A DNA stretch of 5,062 nt from Treponema sp. (lineage in GTDB: Bacteria > Spirochaetota > Spirochaetia > Treponematales > Breznakiellaceae): NCBI GenBank assembly GCA_031281685.1, contig JAITFA010000204.1, positions 1 to 5,062 on the forward strand. Reading direction: 5' to 3'. A program made the translations under genes and the position numbers. Below, one piece after another: positions 1 through 5,062 of this stretch (its first letter is position 1; each line of letters opens with the position of its first letter). The notes beneath the pieces were generated by a model. The model ran no database searches and had not been told where the DNA came from. It was given only the letters and a program-made list of their open reading frames with translations.

Positions 1-103
1 CTGGAACTATGCTTTCCCGGTGCCGGCAAGGGCTGAAGGGGTCAGACACAGCAGGGGTGATATTTTGAATTGCTAGTACACAATGATTCTCAAAGACGAT
101 TGA
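1..103. other. Left-edge sequence with no supportable gene
   Basis: All three forward frames meet a stop early (34-36, 64-66 and 74-76), so at most the last two dozen codons of an upstream gene could lie here. None of the short tails is recognisable. A small inverted repeat (CTCAA at 90-94, TTGAG at 100-104) borders the repeat array; it is too short to call a terminator and has no T-run after it. Confidence 0.4.
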
Positions 104-165
104 GTCTGGTACGATGTAACGCTACGTCAAGATACGACGTAAGGCGGTGTCAAGGTATGACGTAA

Positions 166-232
166 GGCGGCGTTGAGGCGACATAACACTGCGTCCAGCC
201 GTGTAGGTTGAATACTTCCAACACTACGGTTG
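166..232 (+). repeat. 67-bp direct repeat, copy 1 (partner at 324-390)
   Basis: This segment matches 324-390 over 67 bp with four substitutions (171, 190, 207 and 213 in this copy) and no gaps, at a spacing of 158 bp. It contains the module GTCCAGCCGTGTAG followed by CTTCCAACACTACGGTTG. It shows that array A grew by duplication of a block larger than the 23-bp unit. Confidence 0.9.
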
Positions 233-323
233 TAAACGTCTCTGGCACCAATGTCAGGCAGTGTCGAGGTACGACGTAACACTGCGTCGTGGCACAACGT
301 AAACATCTCTGACACCAACATCA

Positions 324-390
324 GGCGGTGTTGAGGCGACATAACACGGCGTCCAGCCGTGTAGTTTGAACACTTCCAACACTACGGTTG
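324..390 (+). repeat. 67-bp direct repeat, copy 2 (partner at 166-232)
   Basis: This is the second copy of the 158-bp higher-order unit, 63 of 67 positions identical to 166-232. Downstream it runs into CTGACACCAAC-type units instead of repeating the full first block. A related exact 23-bp match links 235-257 with 416-438, so the block was partly duplicated again and then rearranged. Confidence 0.9.
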
Positions 391-443
391 AATGTCTCTG
401 ACACCAACGTCCACTAACGTCTCTGGCACCAATGTCAGTCAGC

Positions 444-528
444 ATCGTAATAATAGGTGAGTGCGCGTAACATGAGTTATTAAGGCGAAGAGAGTGTATC
501 ATACGCTGTAGGTTTCACACCTGAGACT
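444..528 (+). other. Unique segment between array A and the partial gene copy
   Basis: There is no gene and no repeat here. It lies directly upstream of the first copy of the URO-D gene's 5' end, so it may hold the ancestral promoter of that gene. The best -10-like string is TATCAT at 497-502 (5 of 6 to consensus), but no convincing -35 lies at the right distance. TATAAC at 528-533 also resembles a -10 but sits too close to the GGAG at 540-543 to leave a normal leader. No promoter is called. Confidence 0.35.
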
Positions 529-588
529 ATAACAGCTATGGAGAATCTATGAGTACAAATGAAGAACTTTTAGTTAAAGCTATGACTT
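529..588 (+). repeat. 60-bp direct repeat, copy 1: duplicated 5' end of the URO-D gene
   Basis: It matches 835-894 at 58 of 60 positions with no gaps. The differences are A545 versus G851, between the Shine-Dalgarno site and the ATG, and T560 versus C866, a synonymous change in the fourth codon (both Asn). The copy includes the GGAG ribosome binding site and start codon. Similarity stops abruptly at 588/589, where array B begins, and does not extend upstream of 529. Confidence 0.95.
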
Positions 589-644
589 TCACCACTGGAT
601 TATGGCGCGTCTCGCCACTGAGTTATGGCGTGTCTCACCACTGA
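549..644 (+). pseudogene. Truncated copy of the URO-D gene, fused to repeat sequence
   Basis: ATG 549 has GGAG at 540-543, the same spacing as in the intact gene. The first 13 codons repeat the intact protein's start (MSTNEELLVKAMT). At codon 14 the frame enters array B and reads 18 repeat-derived residues before TGA at 642-644, giving a possible 31-residue peptide. The catalytic fold is entirely missing, so it cannot be an enzyme. Because the initiation region is intact it may still be translated, and could act as a leader ORF ahead of the real gene. More likely it is a scar of a duplication or insertion. The near-perfect identity, with only a synonymous change in the coding part, suggests a recent event. 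Confidence 0.75.
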
Positions 645-726
645 GCTATGGTGTGCCTCGCCACTGGGTTATGGCGCGTCTCGCCACTGGATTATGGCGT
701 GTCTCACCATTGGGTTATGATGTACA
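589..726 (-). repeat. Minisatellite array B, six 23-bp units
   Basis: The units lie at 589-611, 612-634, 635-657, 658-680, 681-703 and 704-726. Read on the plus strand each is close to TCRCCACTGRRTTATGG followed by YGYGTC; the last unit is the most diverged. Neighbouring units form short GGCG/CGCC stems across a 5-nt loop (for example at 604-616 and 673-685). On the minus strand the unit reads CAGTGGCGAGAC then RCGCCATAAC, which resembles array A read forward (about 17 of 23 positions against 260-282). The array starts exactly at the end of the truncated gene copy. Confidence 0.9.
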
Positions 727-743
727 CTGACATACTTTCCACG

Positions 744-774
744 GCTAAACCACACGCCTTTATACCTGTTTAGC
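744..774. repeat. Inverted repeat / possible hairpin (7-bp stem)
   Basis: GCTAAAC at 744-750 is perfectly complementary to GTTTAGC at 768-774, with a 17-nt loop. No T-run follows directly, so it is not a typical intrinsic terminator. It lies in the unique sequence between array B and the intact gene. It could be an operator-like site, an end of a mobile element or chance. Confidence 0.4.
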
Positions 775-786
775 GTTGGGTGCGGG

Positions 787-828
787 GCTTTTTCGCTGGA
801 CATTAGTGCGCCATTTCTGTGAAAAAGC
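787..828. repeat. Inverted repeat / possible hairpin just upstream of the URO-D gene
   Basis: GCTTTTTC at 787-794 is perfectly complementary to GAAAAAGC at 821-828; a G:U and a C:G pair extend the stem to 10 pairs around a 22-nt loop. It ends 6 bp before the second 60-bp repeat begins and 18 nt before the GGAG ribosome binding site. In a transcript it would fold immediately 5' of the translation start. Role unproven. Confidence 0.45.
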
Positions 829-834
829 GCTACC

Positions 835-894
835 ATAACAGCTATGGAGAGTCTATGAGTACAAACGAAGAACTTTTAGTTAAAGCTATGACTT
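835..894 (+). repeat. 60-bp direct repeat, copy 2: 5' end of the intact URO-D gene
   Basis: This is the partner of 529-588 (58 of 60 identical, offset 306 bp). It starts 20 bp upstream of the ATG and covers the first 13 codons and the first base of codon 14. The two copies bracket a 246-bp insert (589-834). Confidence 0.95.
846..850 (+). promoter_or_regulatory. Ribosome binding site of the URO-D gene (decides the start)
   Basis: GGAGA at 846-850 lies about 5 nt before ATG 855. The frame is also open upstream to a GTG at 819, but that codon has no Shine-Dalgarno site, lies within the hairpin arm, and would add 12 residues encoded largely by the leader. The same GGAG-to-ATG arrangement is kept in the duplicated copy at 540-551. 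Confidence 0.85.
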
Positions 895-1820
895 GGAAGA
901 GCCCTGAAACAATTCCGGTCAGCATTGGTTTCCTGCCCGCCGCATGGAAAAAGTACGGTGAAGAGATTAGGACGATTACAGCGCGTTATCCGCAGTTTTT
1001 TGGCGATATAAGCGAGCGTTACAACTACGCGGCCTACACGCCGCAAACCTACCATGAAGGAACCTATACTGATGAGTGGGGCTGTGTGTGGGAGAACATT
1101 CAGGAGGGTATGGAGTCTATGGTGAAGGGGCATCCGGTGAAAACCCGTGAGGATATCCGCGCCCTGCACATCCCCGACGACCGCACAGGCCGAATACCTC
1201 ACGGCTTCATGTACCTGCGCCTCCTCGACTTGCGCGGCTTTGAGGAAGCCATGTTTGACTTTGCCGAGGAGCCAGAGGAACTGCAAATGCTCATCGACAA
1301 AGTGCTGGAATACAACCTCTTGCAGGTTGAGGTCGTTATCCAAAAAACATCTGGGAGCATCATCTACTTCGGCGACGACTTGGGTATGCAGAACGGCCTT
1401 GCCATTGGCCGTGAGAAATGGGTGAAGTACCTGAAACCCTGTTTCACCGCGATCTACAAGAAATGCCGCGATGCCGGCAAACTCGTGTATATGCACTCCG
1501 ACGGCTGTATCTGGGAAATCATGGCTGAGCTTCAGGAAACCGGCGTGAACATGGTGAATCCCCAGTACCGCGCCAACGGCCTTGATAAGCTCGTCAGCGT
1601 CTGTAAAGGCAAGATACCCATCAACCTCGACCTTGACCGTCAGTACCTGCCCTTTGCCACGCCGGATGGGATTGAGCGGCACATCCGCGACTGCGTTGAG
1701 GCTCTCTATCTGCCTGAAGGCGGGCTGGGTCTCAGTCTCGAACTTGGTCATGACGTACAGCCGGACATAGCCGAAGCCGCCATTGCCGCGCTGGAGAAGT
1801 ACCGGCACTACCGCTTATAG
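855..1820 (+). CDS. URO-D-fold protein, corrinoid methyltransferase (MtaA/CmuA)-like
   Basis: 321 residues, cytosolic, with no signal peptide or membrane segment. It belongs to the uroporphyrinogen decarboxylase (URO-D) fold superfamily, which includes HemE and corrinoid or CoM methyltransferases such as MtaA and CmuA. Visible family features are an N-terminal IPVSIGFLPAAWKKYGE segment (about 19-35), GDDLGMQ (173-179), HSDG followed by Cys (214-218), NPQ (235-237), NLDLDRQ (257-263) and ELGHDV (296-301). The HemE N-terminal arginine-rich PxWxMRQAGR motif is absent, so haem synthesis is unlikely. In MtaA a His-x-Cys motif at the HSDG site helps bind zinc; here the Cys position is Ser, with a Cys two residues after the Asp. 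Substrate unknown. No corrinoid protein gene lies in view. Its 5' end is duplicated at 529-588, and its 3' end overlaps the convergent NUDIX gene by 6 bp. No promoter is evident, and the insert 589-834 may have separated it from an older one. Confidence 0.85.
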   Translation: MSTNEELLVKAMTWKSPETIPVSIGFLPAAWKKYGEEIRTITARYPQFFGDISERYNYAAYTPQTYHEGTYTDEWGCVWENIQEGMESMVKGHPVKTREDIRALHIPDDRTGRIPHGFMYLRLLDLRGFEEAMFDFAEEPEELQMLIDKVLEYNLLQVEVVIQKTSGSIIYFGDDLGMQNGLAIGREKWVKYLKPCFTAIYKKCRDAGKLVYMHSDGCIWEIMAELQETGVNMVNPQYRANGLDKLVSVCKGKIPINLDLDRQYLPFATPDGIERHIRDCVEALYLPEGGLGLSLELGHDVQPDIAEAAIAALEKYRHYRL

Positions 1821-2396
1821 AAGCCGGAACGCCAGCTCAGACCATGATTCTTTCCTGAGCGGGCGCAGTTGTTCAATGTTCAACCACTCGGCGCCGGCAA
1901 GTTCATTATCCGGCGCGGGTATATAGCCTGCCGCGCACTGCGCCAGATACACCAGCCCCAGATGAACCTGACCTACTACCGAATCCGCGTCGTTGATGAT
2001 ACCGCGATACTCAAACTGTATGGCTGATTGCTCAAAATTACTCAATTCCTCGGCTAACTCTCTCAGCATCCCCGCAGTAATTGTTTCCACAAGTGTTTCC
2101 CGCCGATCAATCTCGTCAATATGTCCGCCAATGCCGCAGGAATACAACCCGTGCAGGCGAAGCTCTGTTCCATGACGGGGGTAGCAGAGGAACTGACCGG
2201 AGCTATTGCGTATCAGTACATAGGGGATAAGCTGTTTATAGGCTGGATCATCTTCCGCGAGCGCCCGCTCGATCCAGCGAACATGCGTTGCGTTCAGCGT
2301 CGCGTGAATATCAACCGGAAACGCCCCGCTTTCCTGTAGCCATGCGGCGGGCAGAGCGCCGGTTTCAACACAACAGATAGTTTTCGTTGTTGCCAT
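1815..2396 (-). CDS. NUDIX hydrolase family protein (MutT-like predicted phosphoesterase)
   Basis: 193 residues, cytosolic. NUDIX enzymes hydrolyse nucleoside diphosphates linked to another group, using metal held by the Nudix box. The box core is clear: E104, seven residues, then RELAEE at 112-117, with the metal-binding glutamates E116 and E117. The usual glycine six residues before E104 is replaced by Arg98; instead a GIGGHID motif sits at 88-94, leaving a longer loop (Gly91 to E104). This GGHI-type box is what I recall for the MutT-related 'predicted phosphoesterase' group (COG4112-like), a placement not verified here. The segment YVLIRNSSGQFLCYPR (59-74) is the expected strand before the box. 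The ATG at 2396 has GGAA at 2405-2408 (minus strand) 8 nt upstream. It is convergent with the URO-D gene, ending inside that gene's last codons, and divergent from glgP. Substrate cannot be predicted. Confidence 0.87.
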   Translation of the reverse strand: MATTKTICCVETGALPAAWLQESGAFPVDIHATLNATHVRWIERALAEDDPAYKQLIPYVLIRNSSGQFLCYPRHGTELRLHGLYSCGIGGHIDEIDRRETLVETITAGMLRELAEELSNFEQSAIQFEYRGIINDADSVVGQVHLGLVYLAQCAAGYIPAPDNELAGAEWLNIEQLRPLRKESWSELAFRLL

Positions 2397-2441
2397 GATA
2401 AAAATTCCGTGTTCAGCTTAAAGACGCGACGGTTCTTAATC

Positions 2442-2450
2442 AAGATAGCA
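2442..2450 (-). promoter_or_regulatory. Candidate extended -10 promoter for the NUDIX gene
   Basis: On the minus strand TGC is followed directly by TATCTT (4 of 6 to TATAAT), forming an extended -10 at 2450-2442. The -35 region 17 bp upstream (TTCAGT) is weak. Transcription would start near 2435, giving a leader of about 38 nt. Called by eye only. Confidence 0.3.
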
Positions 2451-2501
2451 AAAAGCGCAAAATGACTGAAATATCCTTGCTTCTTTCCGATAAAAGCAGC
2501 A

Positions 2502-2510
2502 TGATACAGT
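2502..2510 (+). promoter_or_regulatory. Candidate extended -10 promoter for glgP
   Basis: TGA followed by TACAGT (4 of 6 to TATAAT) gives an extended -10. No good -35 is visible (T-rich sequence at 2481-2487). A start near 2517 would leave an 18-nt leader containing the GGAG ribosome binding site. Called by eye only. Confidence 0.3.
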
Positions 2511-2525
2511 TACTTTTACTAAAAT

Positions 2526-2529
2526 GGAG
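2526..2529 (+). promoter_or_regulatory. Ribosome binding site of glgP
   Basis: GGAG lies 5 nt before ATG 2535, the same arrangement as in the URO-D gene. It supports this start, which also gives the N-terminus expected of the family (a short lead into the DUF3417 region). Confidence 0.8.
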
Positions 2530-2534
2530 TGTAT

Positions 2535-5062
2535 ATGAACATATCTACTTACACGGTTAAGCCAAAATTGCCGCCTTCCTTGAAGCCTCTGGAGGAAATT
2601 GCGCGTAATCTTTGGCTTTCATGGAACTTTGACGCAATCCAGCTCTTCATTCGCCTGGATTACGATGCATGGCTTCAGTCCCAGCAAAGCCCGGTACGGA
2701 CGCTGGCTATAGCTAGCCAGGAACGGCTCGCCAGAATGGCAAAGGACGATTCCTACCTTGCAGCCTTGAAGGAAGTATACGAGCGTTTCCTCAAGTATAA
2801 AAAAGGTGAACCGTGGTACCACGGCTCAAAGAAAGAGGTGATCGCCTACTTCTCTATGGAATACGGCATTGATGTCTCTCTTCCTATCTATTCAGGCGGC
2901 TTGGGAATCCTGTCCGGGGATCACATGAAGACTTCTTCCGATATGGGCTTGCCCCTCGTGGGCATAGGCTTGCTGTACCGGCAGGGGTACTTCAAGCAGG
3001 CCCTTAACGCGGATGGGTTCCAGCAGGAGCGTTACCCCGAAAACGACTGGTACAACATGCCGGTTGAGCGCAAGACCGACCGCAGTGGCGCGCCGCTCAA
3101 GATTTCGGTTGAACTGGCTGGCTCGGTCGTTGTTGCCCAGATATGGGAAGTCAAGGTCGGACGTACTTCTCTCTACCTTCTCGATACCAACATCGACGAA
3201 AACCATGGTGATTTACGCAACATCACCGCCTCGCTCTATGGCGGCGATAAAGAAACCCGCATCCGGCAGGAGATACTGCTGGGCGTCGGCGGTATTCGGG
3301 CGCTTCGCCTGCTGGGTATCAATCCAGCGGTAACACACATGAACGAAGGTCATTCCGCGTTTCTGGGGCTGGAGCGGATCCGCGAAATCATGCAGGAGAA
3401 GGGCTTTGCCTTTGACGAGGCAAAAGAGGCGCTGTGGCCCACCAACATCTTCACCACCCACACGCCGGTTCCAGCGGGCAATGAGCGTTTTGACATTGGC
3501 CTGATGGAGAAGTACTTCCGTTCATGGACTGGTATTCTGGGTATTTCATGGCACGACTTCCTCGCGCTTGGCCGTGTCAATCCCAACGATGACCATGAAT
3601 CGTACTGCATGACTGTGCTGGCTCTGAAAATGTCCGCCTATGCCAATGGCGTTGCTCGTTTGCACGGGGTGGTTTCCCGCGATATGTGGAAGGGGCTGTG
3701 GCCCGGACTTCCCCTTGAAGAGGTTCCGATAGGCCATGTTACCAATGGCGTGCATCCCCGCACATGGGTCTCCCGCGGTATGCTCGAACTGCTGGATCGT
3801 TATTTTGGTCCTCGTTTTGAGAGCGAGCCAACGGATCTCAGCATCTGGAACCGCATGGACCGTATCTCAGACGAGGAACTGTGGCGTACCCATGAGCGCC
3901 GGCGTGAACGCATGGTCGCGTTTGCGCGTGAGCGTATCAAGCAGTACGCGATCCGCACTGGCGCGGGCGAGCGACAGATTCAGCGGGCTGAGGATGCGCT
4001 TTCGCCTTACGCGCTCACGCTTTCTTTTGCGCGGCGTTTTGCCACCTACAAACGCGGCAACCTGCTCCTGCGCGACCCGGAACGCCTCTTGCGTCTGGTA
4101 CACGACAACGAGCGGCCTGTACAGCTCATCTTTGCTGGCAAAGCCCACCCGATGGATATGCCCGGCAAGGAACTGATCCGCGAGATCATTCACTTCGCGG
4201 AGAAGTACGATGTTACCAACCGCATCGTGTTTATCGAAAACTACGATATGACTGTGGCGCATTATCTCACCAGTGGCGCCGACGTCTGGCTCAATACGCC
4301 TCGCCGTCCACTTGAGGCGTCAGGAACGAGCGGTATGAAGGCGGCCATGAACGGCGTATTGAACTGCTCCATCCTCGACGGTTGGTGGGACGAAGCCTAC
4401 ACGTCGGAAGTCGGCTGGGCTATTGGCATGGGTGAGCAGTACGAGGACACGAACCTTCAGGACGAAGTTGAAAGCAAGGCGCTTTACGACCTGCTGGAAC
4501 GGGACATCATCCCTCTGTTCTACCAGCGTGGACGGGACGGACTGCCGCGTGAGTGGATTCGCCGTATGAAGAATTCCATGCGTTCAATTGGTCAGTCCAT
4601 GTCCTGCCATCGTATGGTTATGGATTACTACAGCCAGTTCTACGCGCCGGCTCTGAAAAATTACCGCCGGCTCGTCAAGGATGAGTATGCTGAGTCACGA
4701 TCGCTTGCCGCGTATTTTGCCAAGCTCAATGCGGGGTGGAACGGCATCAGGATTGTATCAGTGGAATCCAACGCCAAACCAGTTATGCAGCGGGGCGATT
4801 CGCTCACTGTTGTCGCGCAGATTGATCTCGGCTCACTTTCGCCAAACGATCTGCTTGTTGAACTGTACCACGGTACGGTCTCGAATCAGAATACCACGAT
4901 TGATCATGCTCACAGGGCTGAGATGAGAGACACCAGCCATGAGGGAACGCTCTTCCGCTATCAGGTACGGGTCGAGTGTATAGACACCGGTATGCAGGGT
5001 CATACGGTGCGTATTCTCCCCTCACACAAGTCGCTGGTGCATCCGTACCGGCCCGGACTTAT
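2535..5062 (+). CDS. Alpha-glucan (glycogen/maltodextrin) phosphorylase, GT35, 3' end cut by the window
   Basis: 842 full codons are visible with no stop or frameshift. The enzyme uses phosphate to release glucose 1-phosphate from the non-reducing ends of alpha-1,4-glucans in the cytosol, with pyridoxal phosphate (PLP) as cofactor. It is the short bacterial type with an N-terminal DUF3417 region (about 10-95, with NLWLSWN). Motifs in order are YFSMEYG (105-111), YSGGLGILSGDH (119-130), HMNEGHSAF (268-276), TTHTPVPAG (307-315), VTNGVHP (402-408), RRFATYKR (500-507), FAGKAHP (533-539) and EASGTSGMKAAMNG, whose K602 is the PLP-binding lysine. The C-terminal part (about 745 onward) looks like the family's beta-rich tail. 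The last visible residues, HTVRILPSH to HPYRPGL, match the usual near-terminal segment, so probably only about 5-10 residues are missing. Glycogen versus maltodextrin preference cannot be told. It is divergent from the NUDIX gene; no other glg gene is visible. Confidence 0.95.
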   Translation, partial: MNISTYTVKPKLPPSLKPLEEIARNLWLSWNFDAIQLFIRLDYDAWLQSQQSPVRTLAIASQERLARMAKDDSYLAALKEVYERFLKYKKGEPWYHGSKKEVIAYFSMEYGIDVSLPIYSGGLGILSGDHMKTSSDMGLPLVGIGLLYRQGYFKQALNADGFQQERYPENDWYNMPVERKTDRSGAPLKISVELAGSVVVAQIWEVKVGRTSLYLLDTNIDENHGDLRNITASLYGGDKETRIRQEILLGVGGIRALRLLGINPAVTHMNEGHSAFLGLERIREIMQEKGFAFDEAKEALWPTNIFTTHTPVPAGNERFDIGLMEKYFRSWTGILGISWHDFLALGRVNPNDDHESYCMTVLALKMSAYANGVARLHGVVSRDMWKGLWPGLPLEEVPIGHVTNGVHPRTWVSRGMLELLDRYFGPRFESEPTDLSIWNRMDRISDEELWRTHERRRERMVAFARERIKQYAIRTGAGERQIQRAEDALSPYALTLSFARRFATYKRGNLLLRDPERLLRLVHDNERPVQLIFAGKAHPMDMPGKELIREIIHFAEKYDVTNRIVFIENYDMTVAHYLTSGADVWLNTPRRPLEASGTSGMKAAMNGVLNCSILDGWWDEAYTSEVGWAIGMGEQYEDTNLQDEVESKALYDLLERDIIPLFYQRGRDGLPREWIRRMKNSMRSIGQSMSCHRMVMDYYSQFYAPALKNYRRLVKDEYAESRSLAAYFAKLNAGWNGIRIVSVESNAKPVMQRGDSLTVVAQIDLGSLSPNDLLVELYHGTVSNQNTTIDHAHRAEMRDTSHEGTLFRYQVRVECIDTGMQGHTVRILPSHKSLVHPYRPGL

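Larger units (their letters stand above)
104..443 (+). repeat. Degenerate minisatellite array A (about 23-bp units with 158-bp higher-order structure)
   Basis: Units mostly begin with GTC or GTT and carry a core like GGTACGACGTAAC. Clear units lie at 104-125, 126-148, 149-171, 172-192, 263-285, 286-304 and 330-350, with lengths of 19 to 23 bp. Longer relatives with core CTGGCACCAATGTCAG or CTGACACCAACATCAG lie at 238-262, 305-329 and 419-443 (25 bp each). Units 126-148 and 149-171 differ at only a few positions. The stretches at 193-237 and 351-393 are a different, longer module. No unique spacers separate the units, so this is not CRISPR. Reverse-strand reading frames cross it, but a 23-bp period does not keep frame and no ribosome binding site precedes them. 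Function unknown. Confidence 0.85.

Noticed and set aside
1..76. Tail of an upstream protein ending at TAG 74-76
   Set aside because: Twenty-four codons with no recognisable motif; it cannot be distinguished from chance.
127..502. Two overlapping minus-strand frames with a recurring DIGARDV-like peptide
   Set aside because: The recurrence comes from the DNA repeats. The 23-bp period does not keep frame, the peptides are patchy, and there is no Shine-Dalgarno site before the ATG at 502.
104..726. CRISPR array
   Set aside because: Units follow one another directly and are degenerate; there are no unique spacers of constant length, and no cas gene is visible.
784..794. Intrinsic terminator ending in the T-run GGGGCTTTTT
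   Set aside because: The GC-rich sequence before the T-run has no complementary left arm nearby; the T-rich part pairs instead with 821-828 downstream.
819..854. GTG at 819 as the start of the URO-D gene, adding 12 residues
   Set aside because: There is no ribosome binding site for it, whereas ATG 855 has GGAG at normal spacing, and this arrangement is preserved in the duplicated copy.
529..894. Diversity-generating retroelement template/variable repeat pair
   Set aside because: Only two differences separate the copies, they are not adenine-specific at many sites, the repeat is at a gene's 5' end, and no reverse transcriptase is in the window.
876..1808. A 310-codon open frame on the minus strand, antisense to the URO-D gene
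   Set aside because: It lies wholly inside a gene with clear family motifs, has no recognisable protein features, and is a codon-bias shadow.
3736..4176. A 146-codon forward frame inside glgP
   Set aside because: It is out of frame with a continuous, motif-rich phosphorylase reading frame and has no family resemblance.

Overview
The window is bacterial: tightly packed ORFs, GGAG-type Shine-Dalgarno sites a few bases before the ATGs, and three recognisable bacterial protein families. The source cannot be fixed from the sequence. The gene set (a corrinoid-methyltransferase-like URO-D protein plus a DUF3417-type glucan phosphorylase) and the moderate GC content would suit an anaerobic gut or sediment bacterium such as a Treponema-like spirochaete or a clostridium, but that is only a guess.

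Region 1-854 has no intact gene and is the unusual part. A degenerate array of roughly 23-bp units (104-443) contains a higher-order 158-bp repeat. About 85 bp of unique sequence follows. Next comes a 60-bp copy (529-588) of the 5' end of the downstream gene, including its ribosome binding site and first 13 codons. A second, cleaner array of six 23-bp units (589-726) starts exactly where that copy ends, and is followed by a segment with two inverted repeats (727-834). The intact gene then begins inside the second copy of the 60-bp sequence (835-894). By hand alignment the second array appears to be the first array's repeat family in the opposite orientation.

Region 855-2396 holds two convergent genes whose ends overlap by 6 bp: a URO-D-fold protein (+) and a NUDIX hydrolase with an unusual Nudix box (-). 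Region 2397-2534 is a 138-bp divergent intergenic space with one plausible extended -10 promoter for each flanking gene. Region 2535-5062 is an alpha-glucan phosphorylase (GT35, glgP type) that runs off the right edge, probably only a few residues short of its C-terminus.

The three genes do not form an operon or an obvious pathway: glucan breakdown (glgP), a possible methyl-transfer or corrinoid-linked enzyme, and a nucleotide-diphosphate-type hydrolase each seem to be independently transcribed.
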